A stretch of DNA of 64,000 nt, taken from NCBI GenBank assembly GCA_030248135.1, contig JASANC010001016.1, positions 30,581-94,580 on the forward strand, in the 5' to 3' direction. The position numbers and the translations under genes are program-made. The notes under the pieces were generated by a model that worked only from the letters and a program-made list of their open reading frames with translations, was not told where the DNA came from and did no database searches. Below, piece after piece: positions 36,000-48,166 of the stretch. Origin of the DNA: Theristus sp. LFF4_11. Its lineage: Eukaryota; Nematoda; Chromadorea; Monhysterida; Xyalidae. How positions within the stretch are numbered: position 1 is the stretch's first letter; the number at the start of each line of letters is the position of its first letter.

Positions 36000-37760
36000 T
36001 CATGTTGTGGCTGTCTGTTGTTCTTCAGTGGAATTCTTCTGCGGCTGTGTGTCACCGACAACATCGGACATAACAGATGAGACACGCACTGCGTCCATGT
36101 TGGAGGACGTCTGTTGCATGCTCACTGCTCCTGAAGTTCAGAACACGTTGACAGTTGATTCAAAATAAAAGCTGAACATTTTCCTTAATTGAAACAAAAT
36201 TCAGTTGCACCTAGAATCAGGGAAACTTCGTCATCGCTCGACACATGAGATGTTTCTGGGCTATCACGAGGCGGATGTTTTGGTTTGTAAATAGAAAATT
36301 TGCGCAAGTCCGTAGGTTGCTCCCATTTCGATACGATGTTCTGGAAAATTTGCTACTAAGATTTAGTTCCAGTATTGCTTATTTTTTACTACTAATAATA
36401 AATACTGCTTTTACTTTACGACTAATTTTTTAACGAGACCTCATTTGGTTGAATACTGTTGAGCAAGAGTTTGATCACATTGATCGGCAAAGCGTTAACC
36501 TTAGATTTCTGCTCTCTGATCATCATTTTTGACTTTTGCCGTTCTTTTGAATCTCGTTCTTTCTCCATGGTTGACATTCTTTCGTTGTCCTGGAACGTGT
36601 CTTGAGTCCGGAGATTCTGCATCAGGCTTGACAGTCGTCGTTTATCGTCTTCTTGCTTGTTTCTGGTGCTGCATTACGTTAAAAAAACAATAAATACCCA
36701 TATCCAGCAGTTTCCGCTTAAACTTCACCAACGCACTGATTCTGCTTTAAATCTGACGTTTTCATCAGCGTCTAAAAAACCTTTTTTTAAAGAGTGTTAA
36801 GCGTTTTTGAATAAAAACGCGTTGACGTTTTCGATTAAAAAAACGCCAGACAAACTATAATAATAGTTTCCCGCTTTACAAGCATAAAATCACGATTAAA
36901 AACGAAAACGTGCTAACAGTGCACTGTGGAGTGCGTACAACGCGCCAAATGACAGGAAGAAAACACAGCCGAACCAAACGATCACCACATCCGTCAGTGT
37001 CGTTTGCGGGCGGTACGCCACCAAACTTGTGTGTGCTCCGGAAAGGCACCGTTTGTCGCTGGTGAAACTAAACGTAAACCAAAATATTCTTTTTTATTTC
37101 ACTTTTACAGAAACGATTCAATAAAAGTTTGCTCGAAAGTCGACGCGAAAACAAGAAATGCGCCAACTTTGAGTTGTTTCGAACAAAAACATCAAAGAAT
37201 GGCAGCATTGGTTGAATGTCAACGTTGCACATGTTACGGGCACAGCGCCATTCGGCAACTTCAGGCCAAGCACGGACTTGTATCGGTACTGCAAATCAAA
37301 CTGTCTGAAGTGCAACCGAAAATATGCCAACTTTAATTGCATTGAAAAATTTGTTTACGATGCCACTGCTCTGCCGGTGATTGGCCACGGTAGCAGCCGC
37401 CGCTGTATCTAAGTTGAGATCTACATGTGCATGTGGTGCAAGCGTTGGTGACTGCAACTGAGCCGACAACATGAAGCAGTACATAGCACGAGCTTTGCCC
37501 CGCGCACGAGTTTGAAACTGCCTTCTGTTGGTCGTCACTGATGCCGCAACAAACAATTTCCACTATTTCCTGTGTCAGATTGAAAGTGTTGCACGGACAA
37601 GGTTTTATTTTTAGTTTTGCGTGCTTGCATGTAAATTAAATCTTTTCTCAAAAACTTTACCGCTTGTTGCGACAGCTGTACATTTCTGTTGAGAGTTTCA
37701 GCAACAACGGGAACGTCCTTGAACTTTGCGCAATTTAGTGACAAACTCGCCGTTAATAAG
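36000..37760 (-). CDS. Unrecognised coiled-coil protein, partial model
   Basis: Exons that join in phase: 36668-36457 (coiled-coil-like, highly charged: RRLSSLMQNLRTQDTF, then MEKERDSKERQKSKMM), 36255-36211 (SSDDEVSLIL) and 36130-36000 (ending STEEQQTATT and stop). Upstream, 37760-37661 (KFKDVPVVAETLNRNVQLS, donor GTAAAG) and a block starting 37569 (EIVEIVCCGISDDQQK) look like earlier exons. Their connection to 36668, and the true start codon, are unresolved; a further acceptor lies near 37300. The C-terminal half would form a helical, charged domain followed by a Ser/Thr/Gln-rich tail. I do not recognise the family. Downstream of the carotenoid oxygenase gene and convergent with it. Confidence 0.55.
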
Positions 37761-38140
37761 CTGCTACAGCTTCCACAGCAGTGCATTTGCAGCACCACAA
37801 ATAAAGCATGGTGAGAAAACATGATGATAAAAGACAATCGTTTAAACTTTACAGTAAAAAAAACGTTTGTATGTGTGTACTGCAGCACACGGAACGGATT
37901 TTTTTATCAACGTGTATGATGAATACCGTATGTAGCTTCGGTTGGACACCGCGCCAAAAACCGCTGCGTTCTTTCAGGATTTTTTGTTACTTCGTCAGTG
38001 ACTTCAGATGCCAGCCGAGATACGTCTTGTGCATTGAAATTGTGAAGGAACCGATCGTGTGACGTTCTTCTATCTGATTTTGCATGGTTCGAGTGGTATG
38101 ACTTGGTTTTTGCACTTGACCACCGCCCCCCCCGTTATCT

Positions 38141-38420
38141 GCATCGGAAATGGTAAGCCAAGCTTTGGGACGCTCAAAAACTTCATCGCAGATGCAGATG
38201 TAGTCGAAGCTAAAATCAGTCGGTAAAACGGTCCAAAATCGACTGCTGACGGTTTTACGAGGTAATATCAAAGAAAATTTTTGTTGAACTTTCGAAAAAT
38301 TGTGCCAAAATTGAGGTTTTCAGAGCATATCAGACGAAAATTTTTCGAATTAAAAAAATCGGCATTTTTGTTTTTTTAATCACTTTTTTTCAATTTTGAT
38401 TTTTGTTATTTTGGTTGCCC
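38141..38420 (+). repeat. Family A 3' fragment
   Basis: Carries TTATCTGCATCGGAAATGGT, AAGCTTTGGGACGCTC and the T-rich right part of family A, without its terminal AACCCTA. Confidence 0.7.
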
Positions 38421-38459
38421 TTCTTTTCTAAAAACCGACACGCTCGTTGTCGGACATTG

Positions 38460-40068
38460 TTTAAACGGACCTAATTCTAATCTTAATCCTAAAGCCTAAT
38501 CCTAAGCCTAACGTGGTCTTAACCCAATCCTAACCTAAGCCAAGCTTTTTTAGAAAGGAAGATGTCAGAACAATTGCGTTTTGAACGAGTTTTATTGAGG
38601 CCGGAGCGTGTGCACGCGCGCTAGTGGATCATGAGCATGAGCATGCCGATGCGGAGTGCTACATTATGAAAGAAATGCACATGCATGTTCATCAAAAATC
38701 CATTCCACTGGTACGGGTGCAGCGGCTGCACACGCACAGCATCTACTCATCTGTGGGGAAGTGTCGGGAACCCATCTGTGAAACTTGTCGATCCGGAAAA
38801 CGGATCAGAAAACAAACCAGAACAATGAACTATTCCATTCAGCGTTGCATTATCAGTCTCTTTCAATTCACCAGTTTTTTATTGTTCCAAAGGCTGTGAG
38901 TTCTGTATCTGTCTGTCTATATGTTCCCTCTGCCGTAGTGCAAGCAAAAAAATTGACGATGTGTTCTGTTCTGTTTGATGTGAGGCATACAAAAAAACTT
39001 GATTGATTGATTCATGAAAATCGGCTAAAATCACTTTTCAGTGATATTTTCTTGTCTCTTGTTCAGTTCAGAGATTTTCCGACAATGTTTTGAACAACTG
39101 ATAGAATGTGCGTCCAGAAATTGTTCGTCGTTGTAGCCTGGTGCAACCAGTAATCAAACCAATCAGGGCGCGATCAACCAGCCGACATTCATTGAAAATT
39201 TCTGTTTATGGTCTCCATGATCTTGTGCAACGTGCAACCAATCACCGTGTCACTTGTTTGTTTCTCTGGGTCAACCAATCAGAATCTGTGGTATCTCTGG
39301 GATTGCGAACAACAGCCGAAAGCACACGACGGCCGCTTCAGCTTCTTCACTACGTTCCTTAATTCAAGAAGTTGCAACAAGGAATTGCTTTTTCTTTCTG
39401 ATTGAAAAACTAAACAAAAGAAAACTAAATGAGTTTGGCTGCCACACCTTTTTAAAACTTGTATTTCTGTTTCTAAAGCGTGATTGCTTATAATTCACGC
39501 TCTTGTCTTCTTTTTGCTGTTTAGTACAAAATATTTCTTTCCCTATGTAGGCCAACCATGCCGATGCCCGTGCGCGTGCGTTTTAAAAAAGAAGCGCCAG
39601 GATTTTGGTTTAACAACCCTACGCTCAAAACAGAATTCACCACATTGTGAGGCTAAATGTCATCTTGGCTGCATCAGAAATGGTAAGTCAAGCTTTGCAC
39701 GCGCGGTTCGAATTCACCTATTTTTGTCGACCATCAGATTTGCCCCCAGCATTTTAAATTTTTTGAAGTAATTGAAGTTGTTTTTTAACTGAAAAAGGTT
39801 GGCCTACATTAGTCACAAAATATATAGGGCGTTAATTAAAGTTAACTTCACGCTCTTTACTGGTTTCCTCTTCTTTGCCCGTTTTTCTGATTTGTATACA
39901 TACTTAAAAGTGATTTTTTTGATTTCTGATAAATGGTTACTTGCAATGAGTCGTTGTAGGTTCCTAATCCTAATCCTAATCCTAATCCTAAGCCAAGCCT
40001 TTTTTATAAGGTGAAAATGATCAATTTAGTTTTTGCATTTTTTTCTTTCCTGTGTTAAAGGGCAGGGG
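38460..40068. repeat. CCTAATCC-type repeats and AT-rich filler
   Basis: 38460-38660 is a second full copy of the 23041 repeat (AAGCCAAGC, CACGCGCGCTAGTGGATCAT). 39880-40068 (GATTTGTATACAT, then four CCTAAT units and TTTCTTTCCTGTGTT) recurs at 54207-54370. Between them, 38660-39880, I see no recognisable exon; ORFs there are short and unsupported by splice logic. Confidence 0.6.
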
Positions 40069-40604
40069 TAGGGTTGTTAAAAAAACAAAAATCGTCATTT
40101 TTGTTTTTTAAAAAAAAAAAAAAATTTAAAAAAAAAAAAAAAATTTCAAAAATCAAAGTTGTGCTAAATCAATCAGGGAGTCCGAAGAACCACATATGAT
40201 ATGCAAGCGCCTCCCGAATGACACCCGTATGGCGGAACTTTGCAGATTTTGTTTTGGTGACCTCAATTACCCCTTTTCCAAACCGTCACCATGCCTTTTC
40301 TTGTGTTTTGACCTCCAAAACGTCACTAATTGTCCCCAGCTAAGCTAATGCTAAAGTGAAGACAAACATACCGCCTTGAAATTCGATCAATTCTTCTGAT
40401 GGTGTCGCGACGACACGACACGAAGCAGCAACCAGACAACGTAGCGCTTGCAAACGGTGCAGCGAGCACAATCGGACGCTCTGCGAGGCTAATCGTCACC
40501 TTATCTGCATCGGAAATGGTAGGCTAAGCTTTGGGATGCTCAAAAACTTCATCGCAGATGTTGTCGAAGCCTAAAATCAGTCGGTAAAACGGCCCAAAAT
40601 CGAC

Positions 40605-43059
40605 GGCCCTTGACAAAACTACGGACCGTATACGGAGGTTATACGGCGCACGCTTAACAAAACTACGGACCGTATACGGAGGTGCGCGCAGCGAAAAATG
40701 GCGCCAATTTTACATTCTCAGCACACGCTGCGCGTGCTTAACAAAACTACGGACATTATACGGAGGTTTTCAAAAACGATTGGAAATGTTCAGATATGGT
40801 TGGGAATCGATTATACAATCAATCCTGAACAATTTTGGGCGCCAAATTCAAATTTTTTCTTTCAGGCGGGAATTCAAAAAACACTCAAAACAGTTGAAAA
40901 ACAATGGGAAATGATCAGAGTTTGTTGAATATGAATCAAAACAATCAATCTAAGCAATTTTGTCGCCAATTTTTTGAATGGCGGGAAATTTAAAATTCAA
41001 ATTTCTAAAAGATAAGACGACTGAAAATAACTTCGAACTTCACCGCTCTTCAAATATGATTATCACAGAAAGTAAAAGCAGTGCATTGGCGCCAGAAAGA
41101 GGCAAAAACGGACTGGTTGACTTAAAAAAATTGTTGTGTTGCTTCGATCTGAAAGCTCTTATCTATTCTGTGGATGAAGGTGGTTTGCTCAGCCAATCAG
41201 CCAGTTGTATATGTTAATGAGTTGGACTGTATAGAGAACTAATTTTTTAGGCAACCCCGTAGAACAGCGCGTCAACCTGGAACTCATACCGCCAATGAAG
41301 CCAGACGCTGGTTCACTTTTTGTCTACAAAGTTCCAGCTGATGTCACGACTCGAAGTGTAGAAGACTTGAAGAGCGTGATCAGAAAATATCTGCGTGCTG
41401 ACATGTACAACTTGCGCGTTGACAAAATCGTCTGTCTGAAAAACGCCGGTCGTGCAATGATGAAGATCACGTCATATCCAGCGAACCGTGGCGTCAGGCA
41501 ATACGCATTTGCAAGGCGGGATTACTTTTTTTGTCGATAACCCCCAGCACATTGTCATCCATTATACTGGTGACGCGTCCGTTTGCGTAGAAGCGCCACA
41601 TGGCAACCGCAGCTATGGCAATCATACTTTCTATCGATCAAGTGGACTTGTTGCGGACGAAATCCTGGCTAAACCAAGCAGAAAAGATGACAGCAACATA
41701 TACAAAGACCTGGTCACTGAGCACGCGGCTGATGGGCCGCCACATCAGGTTCAGTAGTGCGTTTTTTTAAAAAGGTGGATCTGGATTCACATTTTAGAAA
41801 GCGACTTTATTCCGTGACCGGAGGCCGGGACCGTGCTGATCATGATTTCAAAAAGTTGTATCGGTTTCATCAGCGTTTAAAAACACTGGCTGGCGTTAAC
41901 AAATTAACAAGTGACAATAAAAATGCCAGATTTTTCAACAATGAAACTCAGTATTCTCTATAGCGTTATATTCCCAGATCAACAGCAAATCAGTGAACAC
42001 CATTCACACACCATTCAACCCAACCGTCATTGAAAAAAATCTGGCGTTTTCATCGGCGTTAAAACCAGCTGTTAAAAATGTTGCCTGTTAGCTTGAAGAA
42101 ATACATGCGTACACAATGCTGTTACTGACGATGTATTGCAGTCAGATCGAGTCAATACAAATAATTCTATCATTAACGTTTTTATGTTGCCAGAAAAAAG
42201 GGTTTATTGTCAAGCATCATTGTTAAAAGTAGCGAGCTGCATCTGCAGTTCCGGTACTCCTCCTTCATATCCAGTATAACACAGGAAAGGAAAAATTCAA
42301 AAACCAATTTAGTTTGGTCCTTGACACAAAAGTAGGGACATTTACGGAGGTTTTACGGAGCACAATTAACAAAACTACGGACATTTAACGGACTTAACAA
42401 AACCTGTGGCACTGCGACTGCACGCATAGGTGATTGTTTTGAGCAACACTGTCGTAATTTCAACATTCTGCCATCATACTGCATGGCTTTTGAAAATATT
42501 TTGGTACATGCTACCGACGATTAGAAGCATTTTCATGAAGATCGTGTTCAGACCGAATAAAAATAATGGTACCGCAGTCTTTGTTCAGGCAGTCAGCACA
42601 TTAACCATTTTTTTCGATGTTCAACAAACAAAGTTATTTTCAGTCGTCTTTTATCTTTTAGAAATTTGAATTTTAAATTTCCCGCCATTCAAAAAATTGG
42701 CGACCAAATTGCTTAGATTGATTGTTTTGATTCATATTCAACAAACTCTGATCATTTCCCATTGTTTTTCAACTGTTTTGAGTGTTTTTTGAATTCCCGC
42801 CTGAAAGAAAAAATTTGAATTTGGCGCCCAATTGTTCAGGATTGATTGTATAATCGATTCCCAACCATATCTGAACATTTCCAATCGTTTTTGAAAATCT
42901 CCGTATAATGTCCGTAGTTTTGTTAAGCACGCGCAGCGTGTGCTGAGAATGTAAAATTGGCGCCATTTTTCGCTGCGCGCACCTCCGTATACGGTCCGTA
43001 GTTTTGTTAAGCGTGCGCCGTATAACCTCCGTATACGGTCCGTAGTTTTGTCAAGGGCC
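40605..43059. mobile_element. Mutator-like (MULE) element, 2455 bp, long terminal inverted repeats
   Basis: Perfectly mirrored ends GGCCCTTGACAAAACTACGG extend into inverted repeats of about 430 bp (40605-41035 and 42629-43059). Flanks carry a perfect 9-bp duplication, AAAATCGAC (40596-40604 and 43060-43068), absent from other family A copies; this fits Mutator-type insertion. Each end carries three spaced copies of an ACAAAACTACGGAC-TATACGGAGG unit, like transposase binding sites. A weaker copy of the unit lies inside at about 42318-42410. The interior holds broken ORFs only. Confidence 0.87.
41295..41963 (+). pseudogene. Broken coding remnant inside the MULE-like element
   Basis: Three short overlapping frames (41295-41540, 41488-41757, 41757-41963) could be one frameshifted gene. 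The second contains HYTGDASVCVEAPHGNRSYG. A PHGN motif followed by a Tyr-x-Arg-type segment resembles N-terminal regions I recall from invertebrate MULE-associated proteins, but I cannot verify that. No DDE catalytic core is visible. It is either a decayed accessory or transposase fragment or captured host sequence. Confidence 0.35.
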
Positions 43060-43329
43060 AAAATCGACTGCTAAAGGTTTTACGAGGTATAATCAAAGAA
43101 AATTTTTGTTGAACTTTCGAAAAATTGTGCCAAAATTGAGGTTTTCAGAGCATATTAGAGGAAAATTTTTCGATTTTTTTTAAAAAAAAAAAATCGGCAT
43201 TTTTGTTTTTTTTAATCACTTTTTTTTAAAAAAAAAAATTTCATTTTTGTTTAACAACCCTAGGCAGGGGCCACCGCTACTGCACATGCACCTGTTTTAA
43301 TAATGATGCATCACGGTTTTTCTTGGTAC

Positions 43330-43880
43330 CATTGCGGCCTCTGGCCCGAAGAGTTGCGCCCCGTTCGATTCCGGCCCAAATATTTCTGGCCCGGACGATT
43401 CTCGCCCGAATATTTCCGGTCCGGACGATTCCGGCCCGGCGAATTTTCCCTAGAACGACCAATAAACTTCTGGGAGTTGGGAGGATGGATTTTTTTCTCA
43501 TTCCACAATCAACGAACGCAATCGCAGATTTTAAAATGATTAAAAAAAGAAAATAAACTTCAGTCAAATCTAATCCCAAAACTAAGCAAAGTTGTTGTAG
43601 GTCTCCTAAGCCAAGCCATCTACATAAAGGCTCCGAAACGTGAGTTTTTGAAAAAAGCTGTTTTGCCGTGATTTGTTTGATTTTGGATTCGTCGAAGATC
43701 ACGAAAAACGGTACAGGTGGTTTACTATTGCTCGTGAAACATCGCCAGGCTGGAATTGTCCGAGCCCGAATTCTCCGGGCCGCAATCGAACGGGCCGCAA
43801 TCAGCGGGCTGCAACTCTTCAGGTCGCAATTAGTGAGCCGCAATTGAACACACACCTGCGTGAATTGGTGCAAGTGGGCT
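43330..43880. repeat. Imperfect 14-16-bp minisatellite of CCGGCCCG type
   Basis: At 43340-43450, units such as CGATTCCGGCCC and AATATTTCTGGCCCGGA are reiterated about six times. At 43740-43850 a related array (GGGCCGCAATCGAAC) runs in opposite sense. Both are followed by CATTCTCTCATTCCCATTCC and CTTATGAAGCTTCACGA. An inverted copy lies at 52790-53040. No protein-coding meaning seen. Confidence 0.6.
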
Positions 43881-44006
43881 GAGTTTTGTCTTATTGGATT
43901 CGGATTTCACATTCTCTCATTCCCATTCCCGTGACTTATGAAGCTTCACGACTAAAAAATCGGGATTTTCACTTTTTTTAACCCTAGGCAGCGTGAATGA
44001 ACAACA

Positions 44007-47000
44007 ATGACACATTTCTTTGTTTTCGTTCTGCTTACTTTTGCAATCAACACATCTGTCAATGCGGACAAAATTCTGGTTTTGGTCGACACGCTAAATG
44101 TGCGTGAAACGCATTCGATTTTCTGGAAGTCGTTAACTGGTTAGTGTTGGTACCAATGTGCCTTGCATTTGTGCACAGTTGTTTTTGGGGAGGGGGCAGT
44201 CGCATTTGTCTTGCCTTGTCAAGATTATTTGTTTTGTCAAAAAATGTTCAATTTTGGACTTTGGTGTCTCCGTCCAGCTTGGGTTGCCAAAAACTGTTTT
44301 TCAAACCGCTGCAGTGTAACTGTAGAAACCTAAAAAATAAGAAGCTTTTGCAGACCGCGGCCACAAATTGACGTTCAAGTCAGCGGATGACCCATCGTTG
44401 GCGTTGATCAAGTATGGCGAATTCATTTACGATCATCTTGTCGTGTTTTCGCCGTCTGTTGAAGGTGCGCAGAACAATGTAAAACGGAATTCACATGATT
44501 TGCATGGTGGACTGTGACTGTTATGCAATTCGGAATGAGTAATGGTGTTTTTTAGAATTTGGTGGCTCTATTGACGTGTCCGAGATAACGAAGTTCATTG
44601 ACGAAGGTGGCAATGTGTTGATCGCAGCCAGCAGCGACGTTGGTCAGTGTTCTGTCGCTCCTCTCGTTCTTTGTGTCGTGTCCGAAATGCTACTTTTCGC
44701 AAGTTTCTTAGCTAAATCAGCCGGCACTGTTGCACAGGCGATGCGCTGCGCGAGCTGGCCGCTGAGATCGGCTTTGAGTTTGACGAAGCGAATTCAGCGG
44801 TGATCGACCATCTGAACTTTGACACATCACTCGACGACGGCCGACACACGAGCGTTGTCGCCAATCCGAGCATGCTGATCGACGCAGAACGCATCGTCGG
44901 CGCACGCAACATCGCACCGGTACTCTTCCGTGGCGTTGGGTTCGTCATCCTTGGGCCTTGACGGACACGCGCACATCGCTGCTTTTGTAGTCACTCAAAG
45001 CTCCCACATCTAAACTTGCTTTTTGTCAAGTCTTTGCATAGGGATGGAGCCGGTTCCGGTCCGGATTCCGGCGCCTAAAATTGGATCCGGACCCGGTCCG
45101 GATTCCGGCGCAGTTTTGCCGGATCCGGCCGGAATGGCCGAGACCCGCGAATTAACCAGTTGATTCCTCCGTTTCGGAGCTGTTCAATGGTTTGACAAAT
45201 TTGTTTCGGTGCTTTGTTGGTTTTGTTGTTGTGCATTTGGCATGTGGTCAGTGAGCGTTTCTTTAGTTTAGTGTTCTGTTCAATGATAAATGGTTCACTG
45301 CTTTTGTCTTGAGTGGTAAACTTATGTGCAGCATCGTCCACTTTAAAAAACGTGAAAAACGTGGCTGCCAGCTTTTAGCCGACGTTGTTGATGAACAATA
45401 GCAGGTTTTTTTAAAATCAGCCATCTTCGTTGGTCATATTCAGTTAGCTGTCAAACAGTTGCTTTTTTGTGAACCCCAGAACACCAGCGATTTTAGCGAC
45501 GTGCGTTACCGTAGGTGTGCGGGGGTGCCGTGATCCCCTAAAACCCGATAGACCCCCCCCCAACGACGAATCCACGAGACGACGAATCCATTTCAACGGT
45601 GTTGCCCGCCGTTTGCGCACTAAAGCAGCGCATCGAACAAGTCGATGCGAGTGGCATTGGTACGACGAAAAAAACGCTGCTGACCGGCATCGACACACGC
45701 TTCCGTGCGCTTTTCCACAACGAATCCAACATCATGGCCACGTACGTTGATCCGCGATTCAAGAATACTGCAGTCGTCTTCGAAAATGAAGGCGCGATTC
45801 GTTGCGACTACTTCACATTGCAAAGAAAATCTTGAAACGACCGGAGACGCCCACAAACTGCGACGATACATCCGAGATCGCAAACAACGACGATGACGAA
45901 AGTGAACGCGAGCCCGAACCAAAAAAGAAATCGACTGGCCTCTACGGAGGCATCGAGTTTCACGCTGCGCGACCGCGCAACCAGTCAGGCGAATGCAGTC
46001 TCGAAGACGAACTGCGCGGCGAAATGAATATGTACGAGTCGGATGATTTTATCGACGAACCGGACAAAAGTGATCTAATGCTAGACTTGTGGCGGCTGAA
46101 CTCGTCTAAATACCCCAAACTATCGACAATCGCGCGCAGATACCTGGCACCGCTACCAACAAGCGTGGCAAGCGAACGAATGTTCTCTGAAGCCAGGCAG
46201 GTGTTTGTGTACAGCCGATCTCGTCTGTCAACTCAGAACGCCGAAAAGGTCATGTTTCTGAATGGAATGTTGCCAGCACTTGATTATCCCTATGCGATGT
46301 GAATTTTGTCAATTGTTGTTGTTGTAATTTTTGGTTGGTTCACGTGCTGTGTCTTGCTGACTTTGTTTCTGTGTCTGTGCTGTTTTATGCTGAAAATGTG
46401 ATGAAGAAGCGACGAAATGTGCGTCGATGTTTTTTTAGACATAAAAAGGCCATTCCGGTCCGGATTCCGGCAATTTTTGCCGGATCCGGCCCGGCCGGAA
46501 TGGGCTTTTGCCGGATTCCGGCAAATTTGCCGGATCCATCCCTATCTTTGCAGCTTCTCGACTCGATGTTGTCGACATTAGTATTTTTCGCATTCCATTG
46601 ATACTAATGATGGTACATCGATTGCACTGCAGAATGATTTCCGACAAAGAGAATGCGCTTGCGTTAGAGCTGCTGACAGCCGAGACCACCGCGTACTCGT
46701 TCAATCCGGACGCGCCGATCGATGAGGTTTGTCTGTTGGGTGTGGTAGTTGCACGTCTGCTTGGCTGCTTGCGTGTTGCAGCACTGTACATTCGTTGGTC
46801 ACATTTCGCAGTATCCGCACGCAATCGGCTCAGCGGTGGTGCTGATCGGGGCGTTGCAAGCGCGCAACAACGCTCGCGTCGTGCTCACCGGATCGCTGGA
46901 CATGTTCTCGGATGAGCTGCTCACGGCATCCGTCAATAAATTCGCGTCAAAAGAGAAGTTGGTTGATAATGTTGGCGAACGGTTGTTCATGATGATGTTA

Positions 47001-48166
47001 CATGCTGTCACGGTGACGCATTCACTGGTTTTTTCATGGTGGCTGTGGACTTGCAGTTTCATGTGTTACCCAGCCCAGAGTCCAGACTACAAGATCTGTC
47101 TTCTGTGGTAAAATCACCTTTTCGACAGTTCTGCCCGGTGTCCGTCGCACTGACGAGCCAGGTGCACCGCGGTATGCGTCCACTTGGCGAAACCGCAAAC
47201 AGCGAATTTCACGTGCTGCAGCAAATAAAGAAACACTGTTGTTGCAGGCATGAGCGGTCTGGCAACGGGGCGCTGGTGCACGCGTTAGCCGAGTGGGTGT
47301 TCAAAGAAAAGGGCGTCTTGCGTGTGAAGTCCGTCTCGCACAAGCTCGCCAGTGACACGCACAACGTCAACCCAGCACAGTACACCATTTACGATGACGT
47401 GGTCAGCAGACACAGCAGTGCTAATTGCTGTTGCTCTCAGTGGCACAAGCCAGCGTACGTTTGCTCAACCGGTGCTGTCGTTGCAGGAATACACGATCGA
47501 AATTGAAGAACTGAAATCGGGCAAATGGCAAGCGTTCACGGCGCACGACGTGCAGCTGGCGTTCGTGCGCATCGACCCGTTCGTGCGCGCCGCCTTGGTC
47601 GCATCGAGTGAGTGCTGTGGTTGCGCGTGAGTCACGCAGCAGCGAGCACATGCAATGCACTGTACAATGCTGCTTCAGACGGCAAATTCAGCGCGCGTTT
47701 CAAGCTGCCGGACGTCTACGGTGTGTACAAGTTTCTGGTGGACTACAACCGCATCGGCTACACGCATTTGTTCAGTGTCACACAGGCATGTGCCTTTTGT
47801 TGTATTCATTCGCAGCCGGCTCAGATGTGCACGAACGAAACTACGGATGAACGGTTAATCAGAGGAATCGGCTGATTGGCTGCGTTTGATGCTGGCGCAC
47901 AGATTGGTGCAGGCGAGGGCAACTATTCAATGCAAGCAATCGGCAATACAGATTGCAATGTGCGAGTGCAGAAAGTGCGCATTGTCAAGCGCAACGAACG
48001 TCTGCTTCAGGTGTCCGTGCGTCCGTTGGAGCACACGCAGTTTGAGCGTCACATCCGCAGTGCGTTTCCATATTACGCCTCTGCGTTCTCGATGATGCTC
48101 GGCCTCTGGCTGTTCAGCTGCGTGTTCGTGCATCACAAAGAGGTGCACAGTAAGAAAGACACCTGA
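44007..48166 (+). CDS. DDOST: Oligosaccharyltransferase 48-kDa subunit
   Basis: Non-catalytic ER-membrane subunit of the complex that N-glycosylates nascent proteins. Exons: 44007-44139, 44354-44464, 44556-44642, 44738-44939, 46633-46726, 46812-46981, 47248-47401, 47487-47607, 47679-47785 and 48011-48166; 444 residues against 456 in human. A signal peptide (residues 1-20, cleavage after NA) precedes [16 protein letters not shown]. Later landmarks are [39 protein letters not shown] and [10 protein letters not shown]. The C-terminal membrane helix follows [10 protein letters not shown], and the tail ends KKDT, a dilysine ER-retrieval signal. Intron 9 starts with GC (CAG/GCATGT). The donor of exon 6 is the least certain. 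Intron 4 (44940-46632) contains a hAT element. Confidence 0.95.
45039..46544 (+). mobile_element. hAT element, 1506 bp, in DDOST intron 4
   Basis: Ends TAGGGATGGAGCCGG and CCGGATCCATCCCTA are inverted. A perfect 8-bp duplication, TCTTTGCA (45031-45038 and 46545-46552), flanks it. Both subterminal regions repeat GGTCCGGATTCCGGC-type palindromes several times, likely transposase-binding sites. It is inserted in the same direction as DDOST, wholly within the intron, so splicing need not be disturbed. Confidence 0.92.
45560..46302 (+). pseudogene. Truncated hAT transposase with C-terminal dimerisation domain
   Basis: Only the last third of a hAT transposase remains, in two frames joined by a shift between about 45800 and 45835. 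The first part has [13 protein letters not shown] and [10 protein letters not shown]. The second ends with the hAT C-terminal dimerisation domain ([16 protein letters not shown], then [14 protein letters not shown] and an [18 protein letters not shown] segment). The BED finger and most of the catalytic region are absent, so it cannot be autonomous. Confidence 0.85.

Larger units (their letters stand above)
40069..43262 (+). mobile_element. Family A hAT-like element split by a MULE-like insertion
   Basis: Starts TAGGGTTGTT (40069) and ends AACAACCCTA (43262), with a perfect 8-bp duplication, GGCAGGGG (40061-40068 and 43263-43270). The body is interrupted at 40605-43059 by another transposon. 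Confidence 0.87.

Noticed and set aside
23041..40010. CCTAATCCTAA runs as possible telomeric repeats
   Set aside because: Units are few, irregular (CCTAATCC, CCTAAGCC, CTAACTCC) and always embedded in the same interspersed repeat with AAGCCAAGC, so they belong to that repeat and are not interstitial telomere DNA.
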